A DNA stretch of 64,000 nt from Streptomyces sp. NBC_00510 (GTDB lineage Bacteria; Actinomycetota; Actinomycetes; Streptomycetales; Streptomycetaceae), in contig CP107851.1 in NCBI GenBank assembly GCA_036013505.1, forward strand, positions 8,852,001-8,916,000, written 5' to 3'. The position numbers were made by a program, and so were the translations under genes. This document shows, in pieces, positions 44,871 to 53,247 of the stretch. The stretch's first letter is position 1, and every line of letters starts with the position of its first letter. The notes below the pieces were generated by a model. It saw only the letters and a list, made by a program, of their open reading frames with translations, was not told the origin of the DNA and did not search any database.

Positions 44871-44892
44871 GGGGCCCGGCACGCCGGGCCCC
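44871..44892 (-). terminator. terminator of the SdhA-like gene
   Basis: Perfect 10-bp stem (arm GGGGCCCGGC, 44871-44880; right arm 44883-44892) with a 2-nt centre, directly before the next promoter, insulating the two units. Confidence 0.7.
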
Positions 44893-44919
44893 GGGTCGCT
44901 CACAGGACGCGTCCGGTCG

Positions 44920-46650
44920 TCACTCGACCAGCTTGCCTTCGGTGGAGACCTCCTGCATCAGCGCGGTGATCTCCTCGGGGATGGCCGGGATGCTCTCCCG
45001 GGTGACGCCGGTCTTCGGGGACCAGACGAGGTTGACCCGCAGCGCGGGATCCTGCGCCGGGTAGTCGCTGCGGTTGTGGCAGCCGCGGGTCTCACGCCGC
45101 TCCAGCGCCGATTCCAGCGTGGCACGCGCCGCCAGGGCCGCCGACTTGAGGTCGAAGGCGTGCGCGAGGTCCTGGAAGCCGGCGATGTCGGGGTGGACAC
45201 CGACGGACTCCATCCGCTTCTCGATGAGGTCGAGTTCCGCCAGACCGGCCCGCAGGCCCACCTCGTCGCGCACCACGCCCGCGTGCTCGGTCATGGTGTT
45301 GCGGATGGCGCGCTGCAGGGCGCGGACGTTCTCCGGCCCGTCCGCCGCCACCAGGTCGTCGACCTCGGCGCGGGCCTGCGCCACCGCCGCCGCCGAGCGC
45401 GGCTGCGAGGTCAGTCCCAGCGAGTAGGCGGCGGCCGCCTGACCCGTGATGCGACCGAAGACCAGCAGCTCGATGAGGCTGTTGCCGCCCAGGCGGTTCG
45501 CGCCGTGCAGGCCGCTGGACGCCTCGCCGATGGCGTACAGGCCGCGGACGTCGGTGCTGTGGTCCTCGGGCCGCACCCAGACGCCGCCCATCGAGTAGTG
45601 CGCGGTGGGCGCGATCTCGATCGGGTCGCGGGTGATGTCCAGCATCTGCAGGTCCAGCAGCGTCTGGTAGACCCGGGGGAGCCGGTTCATGATGGTCTGC
45701 CGCGGCAGGTGGGAGACGTCCAGCCACACGGCTCCCTTGGGGGTGCCGCGGCCCTCCTTGATCTCCGTGTACGAGGCGAGGGCGACGCGGTCGCGGGTGG
45801 ACAGCTCCATCCGCTCGGGGTCGTAGCGGCTCATGAACCGCTCCCCGAGCGCGTTGCGCAGGATGCCGCCCTCACCGCGGGCGGCCTCGCTGACGAGCGT
45901 GCCGGCCGCGTTCTCCGGCTCGATGATGCCGGAGGGGTGGAACTGGACGAGCTCGGCGTCGCGCAGCCGCGCGCCGGCCTCCACGGCCAGACGGAACGAG
46001 TCACCGGTGTTCTCGTCGCGCCGGGAGGAGGTGCGCCGCCAGATCCGGGTGTGGCCGCCGGCCGCGAGGATGACGGCGTCGGCGTGGATGAGGTAGCGCG
46101 TGCCGTCGGTGAGGTCGAAGCCGTACGCGCCGAACACGGCGCCGTCGTGTTCGAGGATGCGGGTGATGTAGACGCCGTCGAGCACCGGGATGTCGAGCTG
46201 CTCGGCCCGCCGCACGAGCGTGCGCTGGATCTCCAGGCCGGTGTAGTCGCCGGCGAAGGCGGTGCGGCGGTACTTGTGCGCGCCGAAGAAGCGCTGCGAG
46301 ATCCGGCCGTCCTCCTCCCTGGCGAAGGCCATGCCGTACCGCTCCAGGTCGTCGATGCCCAGGGCCGCACCCTGGGTGACGATCTCCACGGTGCGGGGGT
46401 CGGCCAGCAGGTAGCTCTCCTTGAGCGTGTCCGCGGCGTGCTGCTGCCAGCTGTCCTCGGGGTCCATCGTGGCGAGCGCGGCGTTGATGCCTCCGGCCGC
46501 CAGGGCCGTGTGGGCGTCGTCCTTGGGCCGCTTGCCGACCGCGAGGACGTCGACACCGGCCTCCGCCAGTTCGATCGCCGCTCGCAGTCCTGCTCCTCCG
46601 GTGCCGATCACCAGCACCATGGTGGAAATGTGTCGTTCAGTGAGGGCCAC
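44920..46650 (-). CDS. orphan SdhA/FrdA-like flavoprotein
   Basis: A 576-residue FAD protein of the succinate dehydrogenase/fumarate reductase/L-aspartate oxidase family. VIGTGGAGLRAAIELAEAG (14-32) binds FAD. In AHTALAAGGINAAL, H47 sits where SdhA carries its covalent FAD ligand; L-aspartate oxidases have Ser there, so SdhA-type is more likely. HPSG, SRRDENTGDSF and APTAHYSMGG form the dicarboxylate site. No SdhB, SdhC or SdhD gene is near, so electrons may go to another partner, possibly the ferredoxin system encoded upstream. Start GTG 46650 after GGAGCAG. ECF41-like promoter 35 nt upstream. Confidence 0.9.
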   Translation of the reverse strand: MALTERHISTMVLVIGTGGAGLRAAIELAEAGVDVLAVGKRPKDDAHTALAAGGINAALATMDPEDSWQQHAADTLKESYLLADPRTVEIVTQGAALGIDDLERYGMAFAREEDGRISQRFFGAHKYRRTAFAGDYTGLEIQRTLVRRAEQLDIPVLDGVYITRILEHDGAVFGAYGFDLTDGTRYLIHADAVILAAGGHTRIWRRTSSRRDENTGDSFRLAVEAGARLRDAELVQFHPSGIIEPENAAGTLVSEAARGEGGILRNALGERFMSRYDPERMELSTRDRVALASYTEIKEGRGTPKGAVWLDVSHLPRQTIMNRLPRVYQTLLDLQMLDITRDPIEIAPTAHYSMGGVWVRPEDHSTDVRGLYAIGEASSGLHGANRLGGNSLIELLVFGRITGQAAAAYSLGLTSQPRSAAAVAQARAEVDDLVAADGPENVRALQRAIRNTMTEHAGVVRDEVGLRAGLAELDLIEKRMESVGVHPDIAGFQDLAHAFDLKSAALAARATLESALERRETRGCHNRSDYPAQDPALRVNLVWSPKTGVTRESIPAIPEEITALMQEVSTEGKLVE

Positions 46651-46685
46651 GGTCTGCTCCGATCGACTTGGTTGTCACCCCATAC

Positions 46686-46712
46686 GACCGGGCGGTCAAG
46701 CCATCTGTGACA
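46686..46712 (-). promoter_or_regulatory. ECF41-like promoter for the SdhA-like gene
   Basis: Minus strand: TGTCACA (46712-46706), 16 nt, GGTC (46689-46686) followed by GTATGG. Confidence 0.75.
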
Positions 46713-46755
46713 CCGGTTCCCGCCCGCCGGGCAACGCGCGGCAGGGCGTCCGAAA

Positions 46756-46794
46756 GGGCGTGGGACGACCGGGGCACCCGGCCGTCCCACGCCC
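46756..46794 (-). terminator. terminator of the ferredoxin reductase gene
   Basis: Long stem (arm GCGTGGGACGACCGGG, 46758-46773; right arm 46777-46792) with one mismatch, loop GCA, closed by two further G-C pairs. Confidence 0.75.
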
Positions 46795-46808
46795 ACGGGG
46801 CCGGGTCG

Positions 46809-48041
46809 TCAGGCGACGACGCGGTCCAGGGGCACGTCCGGGTCGGCGAGGCGCGCGTCGTCGACCGCGGCGCGCGAGGTGATCAGGTCGCGGACCGGCT
46901 CGACGACGTCCCACACGTTGACGTTCATGCCGGCCAGGATGCGGTTCCCCGACATCCAGAAGGCGATGAACTCCCGTGCCGCCCGGTCGCCGCGGAAGAC
47001 GACGCGGTCGTAGCCGCCGGGCTCCACGTAGCCGGTGTACTCCATGCCCAGGTCGTACTGGTCGGTGTAGAAGTACGGCAGCCGGTCGTAGACGGCGTCC
47101 TTGCCGAGCATGGCCTGCGCGGCGGTGGCCGGCTGGTTGAGCGCGTTGGCCCAGTGCTCGACGCGGATGTGGCGATCGAGGAACGGGTGGTAGGCGTTGG
47201 CGACGTCGCCCGCGGCGAAGACGTCCGGTGACGAGGTCCGCAGGTGCGCGTCGGTGACGACGCCGTTGCGCACCTCCAGCCCGGCCGCCTCGGCGAGCTG
47301 GACGTTGGGGGTGATGCCGACACCCACGACCACGGCGTCCGCGGGGAGGTGGGTGCCGTCGGCGAGCTGCACCCCGTCGGCGCGGCCGCCGGTGCCGGTG
47401 ATGCGCTCCACCGTCACGCCGTGGCGCAGCACCACGCCGTGGTCGGTGTGCAGGCCCGCGAAGACCTCGGCGGCCTCGCGCCCGAGGACCCTGAGCAGCG
47501 GCAGCTCCTCGTGCTCCAGCACCGTCACCTCCGCCCCGGCCTGCTTGGCGGCGGCGGCGGTCTCCAGGCCGATCCACCCGGCGCCGATGACGACGATCCG
47601 CGCGCCCGCGGTGAACGCCTCCTTGAGCCGCTCGCTGTCGCCCACACGGCGCAGGTACAGCACGTTGTCCAGGTCCGCCCCGGGGACGGGCAGGCGGCGC
47701 GGGGTCGAACCGGTGGCCAGGAGCAGCTTCGTCCAGGGCATGCGGCGCCCGCCGTCGAGCTCCACCTCCTTGGCGCCGGCGTCGAGGCCGGTCACCGTCG
47801 TGCCGAGCATCAGGTCGACGTCGTGCTTGTCGTACCACTCGTCGGGATGCACGAAGATCGAGTCGCGCGTCTCCTTGCCGAGCAGATAGCCCTTCGAGAG
47901 CGGCGGGCGGACGTAGGGCTTGTCCCGTTCGTCGCCGATGAGGACGAGCCGGCCGTCGTAGCCGTTCTCCCGCAGAGCCTCCGCCGCCTTGCCCGCGGCC
48001 AGACCGCCTCCGACGATCACGAAAGTGTTCTCAGGGGACAC
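46809..48041 (-). CDS. ferredoxin reductase-type NAD(P)/FAD oxidoreductase
   Basis: A 410-residue flavoprotein. FAD site VIVGGGLAAGKAAEALRENG (about 8-27), RPPLSKGYL of the rubredoxin/ferredoxin reductase family, NADH site VVIGAGWIGLETAAAAKQAG (near 147-166), second FAD block DVFAAGDVANAY. The C-terminal reductase domain ends about residue 395. It probably passes electrons from NAD(P)H to the divergent 7Fe ferredoxin. GTG 48041 is preceded by GAGG at about 6 nt; ATG 48053 is an alternative. ECF41-like promoter upstream. Confidence 0.9.
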   Translation of the reverse strand: MSPENTFVIVGGGLAAGKAAEALRENGYDGRLVLIGDERDKPYVRPPLSKGYLLGKETRDSIFVHPDEWYDKHDVDLMLGTTVTGLDAGAKEVELDGGRRMPWTKLLLATGSTPRRLPVPGADLDNVLYLRRVGDSERLKEAFTAGARIVVIGAGWIGLETAAAAKQAGAEVTVLEHEELPLLRVLGREAAEVFAGLHTDHGVVLRHGVTVERITGTGGRADGVQLADGTHLPADAVVVGVGITPNVQLAEAAGLEVRNGVVTDAHLRTSSPDVFAAGDVANAYHPFLDRHIRVEHWANALNQPATAAQAMLGKDAVYDRLPYFYTDQYDLGMEYTGYVEPGGYDRVVFRGDRAAREFIAFWMSGNRILAGMNVNVWDVVEPVRDLITSRAAVDDARLADPDVPLDRVVA

Positions 48042-48099
48042 AATGCACCTCATCTCGGATGTCGCATGCTGCGAACCGTGTACGGAGAGTCAACCACCA

Positions 48100-48126
48100 G
48101 ACCGCTCGGCACTCCGTCGTGTGACA
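48100..48126 (-). promoter_or_regulatory. ECF41-like promoter for ferredoxin reductase
   Basis: Minus strand: TGTCACA (48126-48120), 16 nt, GGTC (48103-48100). Back to back with the ferredoxin promoter; the two sites are 37 nt apart. Confidence 0.75.
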
Positions 48127-48163
48127 CAGCCGGTCGTGTCGCCCGGCCTCCGGGCGGGCGCCT

Positions 48164-48190
48164 TGTCACGACGTCAGGGGTGTTCCGGTC
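48164..48190 (+). promoter_or_regulatory. ECF41-like promoter for ferredoxin
   Basis: TGTCACG (48164-48170), 16 nt, GGTC (48187-48190) followed by ATACAG, 72 nt before the GTG start. Confidence 0.72.
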
Positions 48191-48262
48191 ATACAGCTGA
48201 TCGAAGGACGCCCGGGGCAGCCGGCCCACCGGTCCGTCCCCGCAGCGACCGAGGAGCAGAAG

Positions 48263-48655
48263 GTGGCCTACGTCATCGCGCAGCCCTGCGTCGACGTCAA
48301 GGACCGGGCCTGCGTCGCCGAGTGTCCGGTGGACTGCATCTACGAGGGCGGCCGGACGCTCTACATCAACCCCGTCGAATGCGTGGACTGCCGTGCGTGC
48401 GAGCCCGTGTGCCCGGTCGAGGCGATCTTCCGCGCGGACGACCTCCCGGAGGAGTGGGCTCACTACAGGGAGGTCAACGCCGAGTACTTCGAGCCCACTT
48501 CGGGCTCCGGCGGGCACGGCAGGCCGCTGGTCGGCGACGGGGACCACGCCTTCGTGGCCCGGTTGCCGCCGCAGCGGTCCCGCAAGAAGGACATCGCCCT
48601 CTTCGCCATCGGCAAGGAGGAGGCCGAGGAGGCCGACCTGTGGTTCCCGTCGTGA
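48263..48655 (+). CDS. fdxA: 7Fe ferredoxin
   Basis: A 130-residue ferredoxin of the FdxA type. Cys 9, 17, 21 and 25 form the first motif (C-x7-C-x3-CP), and C40-x2-C43-x2-C46-x3-C50-P the second, giving one [3Fe-4S] and one [4Fe-4S] cluster. The C-terminal extension is typical of actinobacterial 7Fe ferredoxins. Start GTG 48263 after GAGGAGCAG. It is the likely electron acceptor of the divergent reductase. The GNAT gene follows after 22 nt. Confidence 0.93.
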   Translation: MAYVIAQPCVDVKDRACVAECPVDCIYEGGRTLYINPVECVDCRACEPVCPVEAIFRADDLPEEWAHYREVNAEYFEPTSGSGGHGRPLVGDGDHAFVARLPPQRSRKKDIALFAIGKEEAEEADLWFPS

Positions 48656-48677
48656 CGGCCCCGGGCGGCGAGCGCCG

Positions 48678-49220
48678 GTGATTCCCTTCGCTCGCGACCG
48701 GCTGCGGTACGCAAGGCCCGCGCGGCAGGGCCCCCGCGTGGTCGAAGTCGGCCCCCAGGACCTCGAACGCACCGTGGCCATGCACCTCAGGTGCTCGGCC
48801 CGCACCCTGTGGAGCCGGTACCACCGCGCGATGGGCGATCCCCGTACCTACCTGCGCACCCTGCTGTCCAGGCCCGGGGCCGTGCACCTGGCCGTGCAGC
48901 AGCCGGCCGGCGACATCGTGGCCGTGGGCCACCTGATGCCGGACCGCGGGAACGCGGAGGCGGCGCTGCTCGTCGAGGACGCGTGGCAGAACAGCGGGCT
49001 CGGCAGCCGCCTGCTGCGCGACCTCGGGCACCGTGCCGTCGGCGCCGGGTGGAAGGAGGTCTACGGCCTCGTCCTGCCCGGCGACGAGAAGATCCCCGCG
49101 ATCCTGTCGCACACCTCCGTCCCCCTCCACACCCTGCACGAGGAGGGCGTGACGACCGTCTGGGCGGAGACCGGCGACATAGCGGCCGCGGAGGCGTCCA
49201 CCGACGCGGGCGCGCGGTGA
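48678..49220 (+). CDS. GNAT-family acetyltransferase
   Basis: A 180-residue GNAT protein. VVEVGPQDLERTVAMHLRCSARTLWSRYH at the N-terminus matches the acetyltransferase domain found fused to acyl-CoA synthetases in Streptomyces (lysine acetylation of metabolic enzymes). AALLVEDAWQNSGLGSRLLRDLGHRAV contains the Q/R-x-x-G-x-G/A acetyl-CoA loop. It is co-transcribed with the ferredoxin. Target unknown, possibly an enzyme of the same regulon. Confidence 0.82.
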   Translation: MIPFARDRLRYARPARQGPRVVEVGPQDLERTVAMHLRCSARTLWSRYHRAMGDPRTYLRTLLSRPGAVHLAVQQPAGDIVAVGHLMPDRGNAEAALLVEDAWQNSGLGSRLLRDLGHRAVGAGWKEVYGLVLPGDEKIPAILSHTSVPLHTLHEEGVTTVWAETGDIAAAEASTDAGAR

Positions 49221-49255
49221 TCCGGCGCCGCGGGAGTGCCGGATGCGGGGCTGTC

Positions 49256-49282
49256 TGTCACAGATCCGGGTGTTGTCCGGTC
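49256..49282 (+). promoter_or_regulatory. ECF41-like promoter for the SpoIIE phosphatase gene
   Basis: TGTCACA (49256-49262), 16 nt, GGTC (49279-49282) followed by ACAACC, 64 nt before the start codon. Confidence 0.75.
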
Positions 49283-49346
49283 ACAACCCCGGAAGACGCA
49301 AATCGGTCATTCCGCCCACCCCCGCCTGCCTGAGGACGAGACTTCG

Positions 49347-51800
49347 ATGACCTGCACGGACGCGGTGACACTCGGTAAGCACGTGAACACGCCCGGGATA
49401 TCCGACTCGGCGTTCGCGCTCTTCGACGAGCGGGGAACGGTCGTCGCGTGGACGCCGGCCGCCGAGCGCCTGGTCGGACACTCCGCCGGAGACGTGGTCG
49501 GCCTGCCCGCCGCGCTGGTGCTGCCGTCCTTCGGGGAGACCCCGTCGATGTCGGACTTCGTCAAGCAGTGCCGTGCCGAGAACGGCTGGCCGGGCACGAC
49601 GGCGGTGTCCCACCAGGACGGGCGCACGATCGACGTCACCCTGCGGATCACGATGCTGCAGGGCCGGAACGGCACGACACGCTGGCTCGCGACCCTGACC
49701 GACACCGGCGTGCTGTCCGGGGACGCGCTGAGCGGATCGGTGTGGGGGCCGCTCCTCGCACGCGCGCCCATCGGAGTCGTCATCCGCGACCCGCAGCTGC
49801 GGTGCGCCTTCGTCAACGACGTCATGGAGGACCACGACGGCATCCCCGGCGACGACCGACTCGGACGACGGTTCGTCGACGTGCTGGCCGGCGCCAAGGC
49901 GGGCGCACTCGAGGCCGTGATGCGGCAGGTCCTGAAGAGCGGTACCACCAAGGTGCACGAGTACCGGACCTGGCTGCCGGTGAGCAGGGGCCGGGAGCAC
50001 CCGTTCGCGGCGTCGTTCCACTGCCTCCAGGGCGCCGACGGCGAATCGCTGGGGGTCTGCGTCATCAGCGCCGACGTCGTCGAGAGCCGGCTCGCGCGCG
50101 AGCGCCTCGCCGCCGTCGGCGAGGCCAGTACGCGTCTGGGCAGCACCCTGGACGTGATGCAGACCAGCCAGGAACTGGCCGAGCTCGCCGTACCGCTGCT
50201 CGCGGACTACGTCGCCGTGGACCTGGAGCAGTCCGTGCCGTTCAGCGAGGGACCGCCGGTGCGCATCGACCCGACGGGCGAACGCCTCCCCGTTCTGCGA
50301 CGTGCCGGCCTGGCCACGATCCACCAGGGAACCCCCGAATCCGCGTGGGTGCGCGGCGAACCGGTCAACGTGCCGCCCGGCTCACCGTTCGCCCACGTCC
50401 TGAGCACGGGCAGGTCCCACCTGGAGCCGATCCTGGACGTCGCCCCGGGGATCTGGATCGACCAGGACCCGGCCCTGGCCGCGAGGATCCGCAAGAACGG
50501 GGTCCACTCGCTGATGGTCGTCCCGATCCGCGCCCGGCGCGCACTGCTGGGCGTGGTGTTGTTCATCCGCACCGCGGACCCCGAGCCGTTCCAGGACGTC
50601 GACCTGCTGCTGGCCGAGGAACTCGTCGGGCGTGCCGCACTGGCACTGGACAACGCGCGCCAGTACGCACGCGAGCACACCGCGGCCCTCACCCTCCAGC
50701 GCAACCTGCTCCCGCGCCGGCTGAGGGGCGGTATGGCCGTCGACGCGGCATCGCGCTACCTGCCCGCCGACATGGACCACGGGGTGGGCGGCGACTGGTT
50801 CGACGTCATCCCGCTGTCCGGCGCCCGCGTCGCCCTCGTCGTCGGTGACGTGGTCGGTCACGGTCTGCACGCCGCCGCGACGATGGGCACGCTCCGCGCC
50901 GCCGTCCGCACGCTGGCCGACATGGAACTGCCCCCCGCCGAACTGCTGACCCGCCTCGACGACACGGTCCAGAGACTGGTCGAGGAGGACACCGACCCCG
51001 CGGACCAGACACCCGCCGTCGTGGGCGCCACCTGCCTGTACGCCGTCTACGACCCGGCCACCCGGGTGTGCACCATGGCCCGGGCCGGGCACCCCCCGCC
51101 CGCCATCGTCGACCACGGGGGCCGGGTCACCTTCCCCGACCTCCCCACCGGAGCGCCCCTGGGCATCGGCCTCGGGGACCCCTTCGAGGCCGTGGAGCTG
51201 GAACTGCCCGAGGGAAGCCTGATCGCCCTCTACACCGACGGCCTGATCGAGAGCCGCGGCGGCGACATCGAGGAAGGGATGGACCGCCTGGGCGCCGCCC
51301 TCGGGGATCCGGGCCGGTCCCTGGAGGAGCTCTGCACCCGCGCGACGGAGTCGCTCCCCGCGCAGGTGCCGTGCGACGACGTCACCCTGCTCCTGGTCAG
51401 GACCCGGTCGCTCAACTCGGCCCACATCGCCTCCTGGACGCTGCCCGCCGACGAGACCGCCGTCCGCCGCGCCCGGAAGCTGGCCGCCGGCCAGCTGACC
51501 GCCTGGGGCCTGGACGGGCTCGAGCACTCCACGAAGCTGCTCGTGAGCGAGCTGGTCACCAACGCCGTGCGCCACGGCGCCGGCCCGATCGGCCTGCGCC
51601 TGATCCGGCACCAGGCCCTGACCTGCGAGGTGTCCGACACCGACGTCTGCGCCCCGCGCCTGCGCAGCGTGGACTCCATGGACGAGAACGGCCGCGGCCT
51701 CTTCCTGGTCGCCCAGATGTCCCGTCGCTGGGGATCCCGCTCGGCGCTGAACGGCAAGGTCGTCTGGGCAGAACTGGACGTGGCCGCCTCGGCCGCGTAG
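49347..51800 (+). CDS. PAS-PAS-GAF-SpoIIE phosphatase with HATPase kinase domain
   Basis: An 817-residue multidomain regulator. PAS-like domains at about 18-125 (FALFDERGTVVAWTPAAERLVGH) and about 140-260; GAF at about 285-450; PP2C/SpoIIE at about 465-680 (GGDWFDVIPL, VALVVGDVVGHGLHAAATM, ARAGHPPPA, LIALYTDGLIESRG, PCDDVTLLLV); anti-sigma-type HATPase at about 690-815 (LLVSELVTNAVRHG, DENGRGLFLVAQMS). It thus carries both the phosphatase and the kinase halves of a partner-switching module. GAGGACGAG precedes the ATG. ECF41-like promoter upstream, linking this regulon to SigB-type stress control. Confidence 0.93.
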   Translation: MTCTDAVTLGKHVNTPGISDSAFALFDERGTVVAWTPAAERLVGHSAGDVVGLPAALVLPSFGETPSMSDFVKQCRAENGWPGTTAVSHQDGRTIDVTLRITMLQGRNGTTRWLATLTDTGVLSGDALSGSVWGPLLARAPIGVVIRDPQLRCAFVNDVMEDHDGIPGDDRLGRRFVDVLAGAKAGALEAVMRQVLKSGTTKVHEYRTWLPVSRGREHPFAASFHCLQGADGESLGVCVISADVVESRLARERLAAVGEASTRLGSTLDVMQTSQELAELAVPLLADYVAVDLEQSVPFSEGPPVRIDPTGERLPVLRRAGLATIHQGTPESAWVRGEPVNVPPGSPFAHVLSTGRSHLEPILDVAPGIWIDQDPALAARIRKNGVHSLMVVPIRARRALLGVVLFIRTADPEPFQDVDLLLAEELVGRAALALDNARQYAREHTAALTLQRNLLPRRLRGGMAVDAASRYLPADMDHGVGGDWFDVIPLSGARVALVVGDVVGHGLHAAATMGTLRAAVRTLADMELPPAELLTRLDDTVQRLVEEDTDPADQTPAVVGATCLYAVYDPATRVCTMARAGHPPPAIVDHGGRVTFPDLPTGAPLGIGLGDPFEAVELELPEGSLIALYTDGLIESRGGDIEEGMDRLGAALGDPGRSLEELCTRATESLPAQVPCDDVTLLLVRTRSLNSAHIASWTLPADETAVRRARKLAAGQLTAWGLDGLEHSTKLLVSELVTNAVRHGAGPIGLRLIRHQALTCEVSDTDVCAPRLRSVDSMDENGRGLFLVAQMSRRWGSRSALNGKVVWAELDVAASAA

Positions 51801-51878
51801 GGACCGGCCGCCGCGACCACCGGCCGCATGTGGCATCGTCGTAGGCCCAACCCCGCTCGCGAGGGACAGGAGACCGAT

Positions 51879-52559
51879 GTGGCGCAGACGACGCCGGCTG
51901 AGGTGATGGCCGAGCTGGACGCGCTCGAGGACCCGAAGGCCCGCGCGGTGAACGAGCGGCACGGCGACGACCACGGCGTGAACCTCGGCAAGCTGCGCGC
52001 CCTTGCGAAGCGCCTGAAGACGCAGCAGGAACTCGCGTGCGGGCTCTGGGAGACGGACGACACCGCGGCGCGACTGCTGGCGATCCTGATCTGCCGCCCC
52101 AAGGTGTTCGGGCGGGGCGAGCTGGACGTCATGCTGCGCGAGGCGCGCGCACCCAAGGTGCACGACTGGCTCGTGAACTACGTGGTGAAGAAGAACCCGC
52201 ACGCCGAAGAGCTGCGCGTGGCCTGGCTGGCCGACCCGGATCCCGTGGTGGCGAGCGCCGGATGGGCGCTGACCACCGAACGCGTGGCGAAGAAGCCCGA
52301 CGGCCTCGACCTCCCGGGGCTGCTCGACGCCATCGAGGCGGACATGAAGGACGCCCCGGACCGCCTGCAGTGGGCGATGAACCACTGCCTGGCCCAGATC
52401 GGGATCGAGCACCCCGAGCACCGCACCCGCGCCGTCGGCATCGGCGAGCGCCTGGAGGTGCTCAAGGACTACCCGACCTCCCCCGGGTGCACGTCCCCGT
52501 TCGTGCCCGTCTGGATCACCGAGATGGTGCGCCGGCAGCACGATGCGGCGGTGGGCTGA
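51879..52559 (+). CDS. DNA alkylation repair protein (AlkD-like HEAT repeats)
   Basis: A 226-residue all-helical protein of the AlkD superfamily: HGDDHGVNLGKLRALAKRL, WETDDTAARLLAILICRP, VHDWLVNYVVKK, WLADPDPVVASAGWAL. AlkD removes bulky alkylated bases using aromatic and Asp residues on the concave surface; conservation of that site needs alignment. Start GTG 51879 after AGGAGACC. Convergent with the response regulator gene. Confidence 0.85.
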   Translation: MAQTTPAEVMAELDALEDPKARAVNERHGDDHGVNLGKLRALAKRLKTQQELACGLWETDDTAARLLAILICRPKVFGRGELDVMLREARAPKVHDWLVNYVVKKNPHAEELRVAWLADPDPVVASAGWALTTERVAKKPDGLDLPGLLDAIEADMKDAPDRLQWAMNHCLAQIGIEHPEHRTRAVGIGERLEVLKDYPTSPGCTSPFVPVWITEMVRRQHDAAVG

Positions 52560-52593
52560 CCCGCCGAGCGGCTGTTGCGGGGCTTCCCGTGGA

Positions 52594-53247
52594 TCAGGCC
52601 CGCAGGTAGGCCAGGACGGCCAGGACGCGGCGGTGGGTCTCGTCGGCCGGAGGGAGGTCGAGCTTGGCGAGGATGCTGCCGATGTGCTTGCCCACGGCCG
52701 CCTCGGAGACGACCAGGTGGCGCGCGATCGCGCCGTTCGACCTGCCCTCCGCGACCAGCGCCAGCACCTCCCGCTCACGCGGGGTGAGCCGCTCCAGCGG
52801 ATCGCGGCGGCGGCGCAGCAACTGCCGTACGACCTCGGGGTCGACGACCGTGCCGCCCGCGGCGACCTCGCACAGCGCGTCGACGAACTCCTCGACCTGG
52901 CCGACCCGGTCCTTCAGCAGGTATCCGAGGCCCGTTCCGTCGCCGGAGTCCAGCAACTCGGCGGCGTAGGCGCGCTGCACGTACTGGCTGAGGACGAGGA
53001 CGGGCAGGGTGGGCCGCTTCTGCCGCAGCAGCACCGCGGCCCGCAGGCCCTCGTCCTGGAATCCGGGCGGCATGCGGATGTCCGTCACCACCACATCGGG
53101 GGAGTGCTCGTCGACGGCCGCGACCAGCGCGCCGGCGTCGCCCACGGCGGCCACCACCTCGTGCCCGCAGCGGTCGAGGAGGCCGGTCAGCCCGTCCCGC
53201 AGCAGGACGCTGTCCTCGGCCAGCACTACGCGGAGCGCTCGGTCCAC
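52594..53247 (-). CDS. NarL/LuxR-type response regulator
   Basis: A 217-residue regulator: receiver domain with the acidic pocket in LAEDSVLLRDGL, phospho-acceptor Asp in VVVTDIRMPP and LKDRVG containing the conserved Lys; C-terminal LuxR helix-turn-helix LTPREREVLALVAEGRSNGAIARHLVVSEAAVGKHI. Start GTG 53247 (TTG 53253 also possible) lies inside the kinase gene, so translation is coupled. Partner of the kinase at 53226; likely regulator of the divergent ABC exporter. Confidence 0.92.
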   Translation of the reverse strand: MDRALRVVLAEDSVLLRDGLTGLLDRCGHEVVAAVGDAGALVAAVDEHSPDVVVTDIRMPPGFQDEGLRAAVLLRQKRPTLPVLVLSQYVQRAYAAELLDSGDGTGLGYLLKDRVGQVEEFVDALCEVAAGGTVVDPEVVRQLLRRRRDPLERLTPREREVLALVAEGRSNGAIARHLVVSEAAVGKHIGSILAKLDLPPADETHRRVLAVLAYLRA

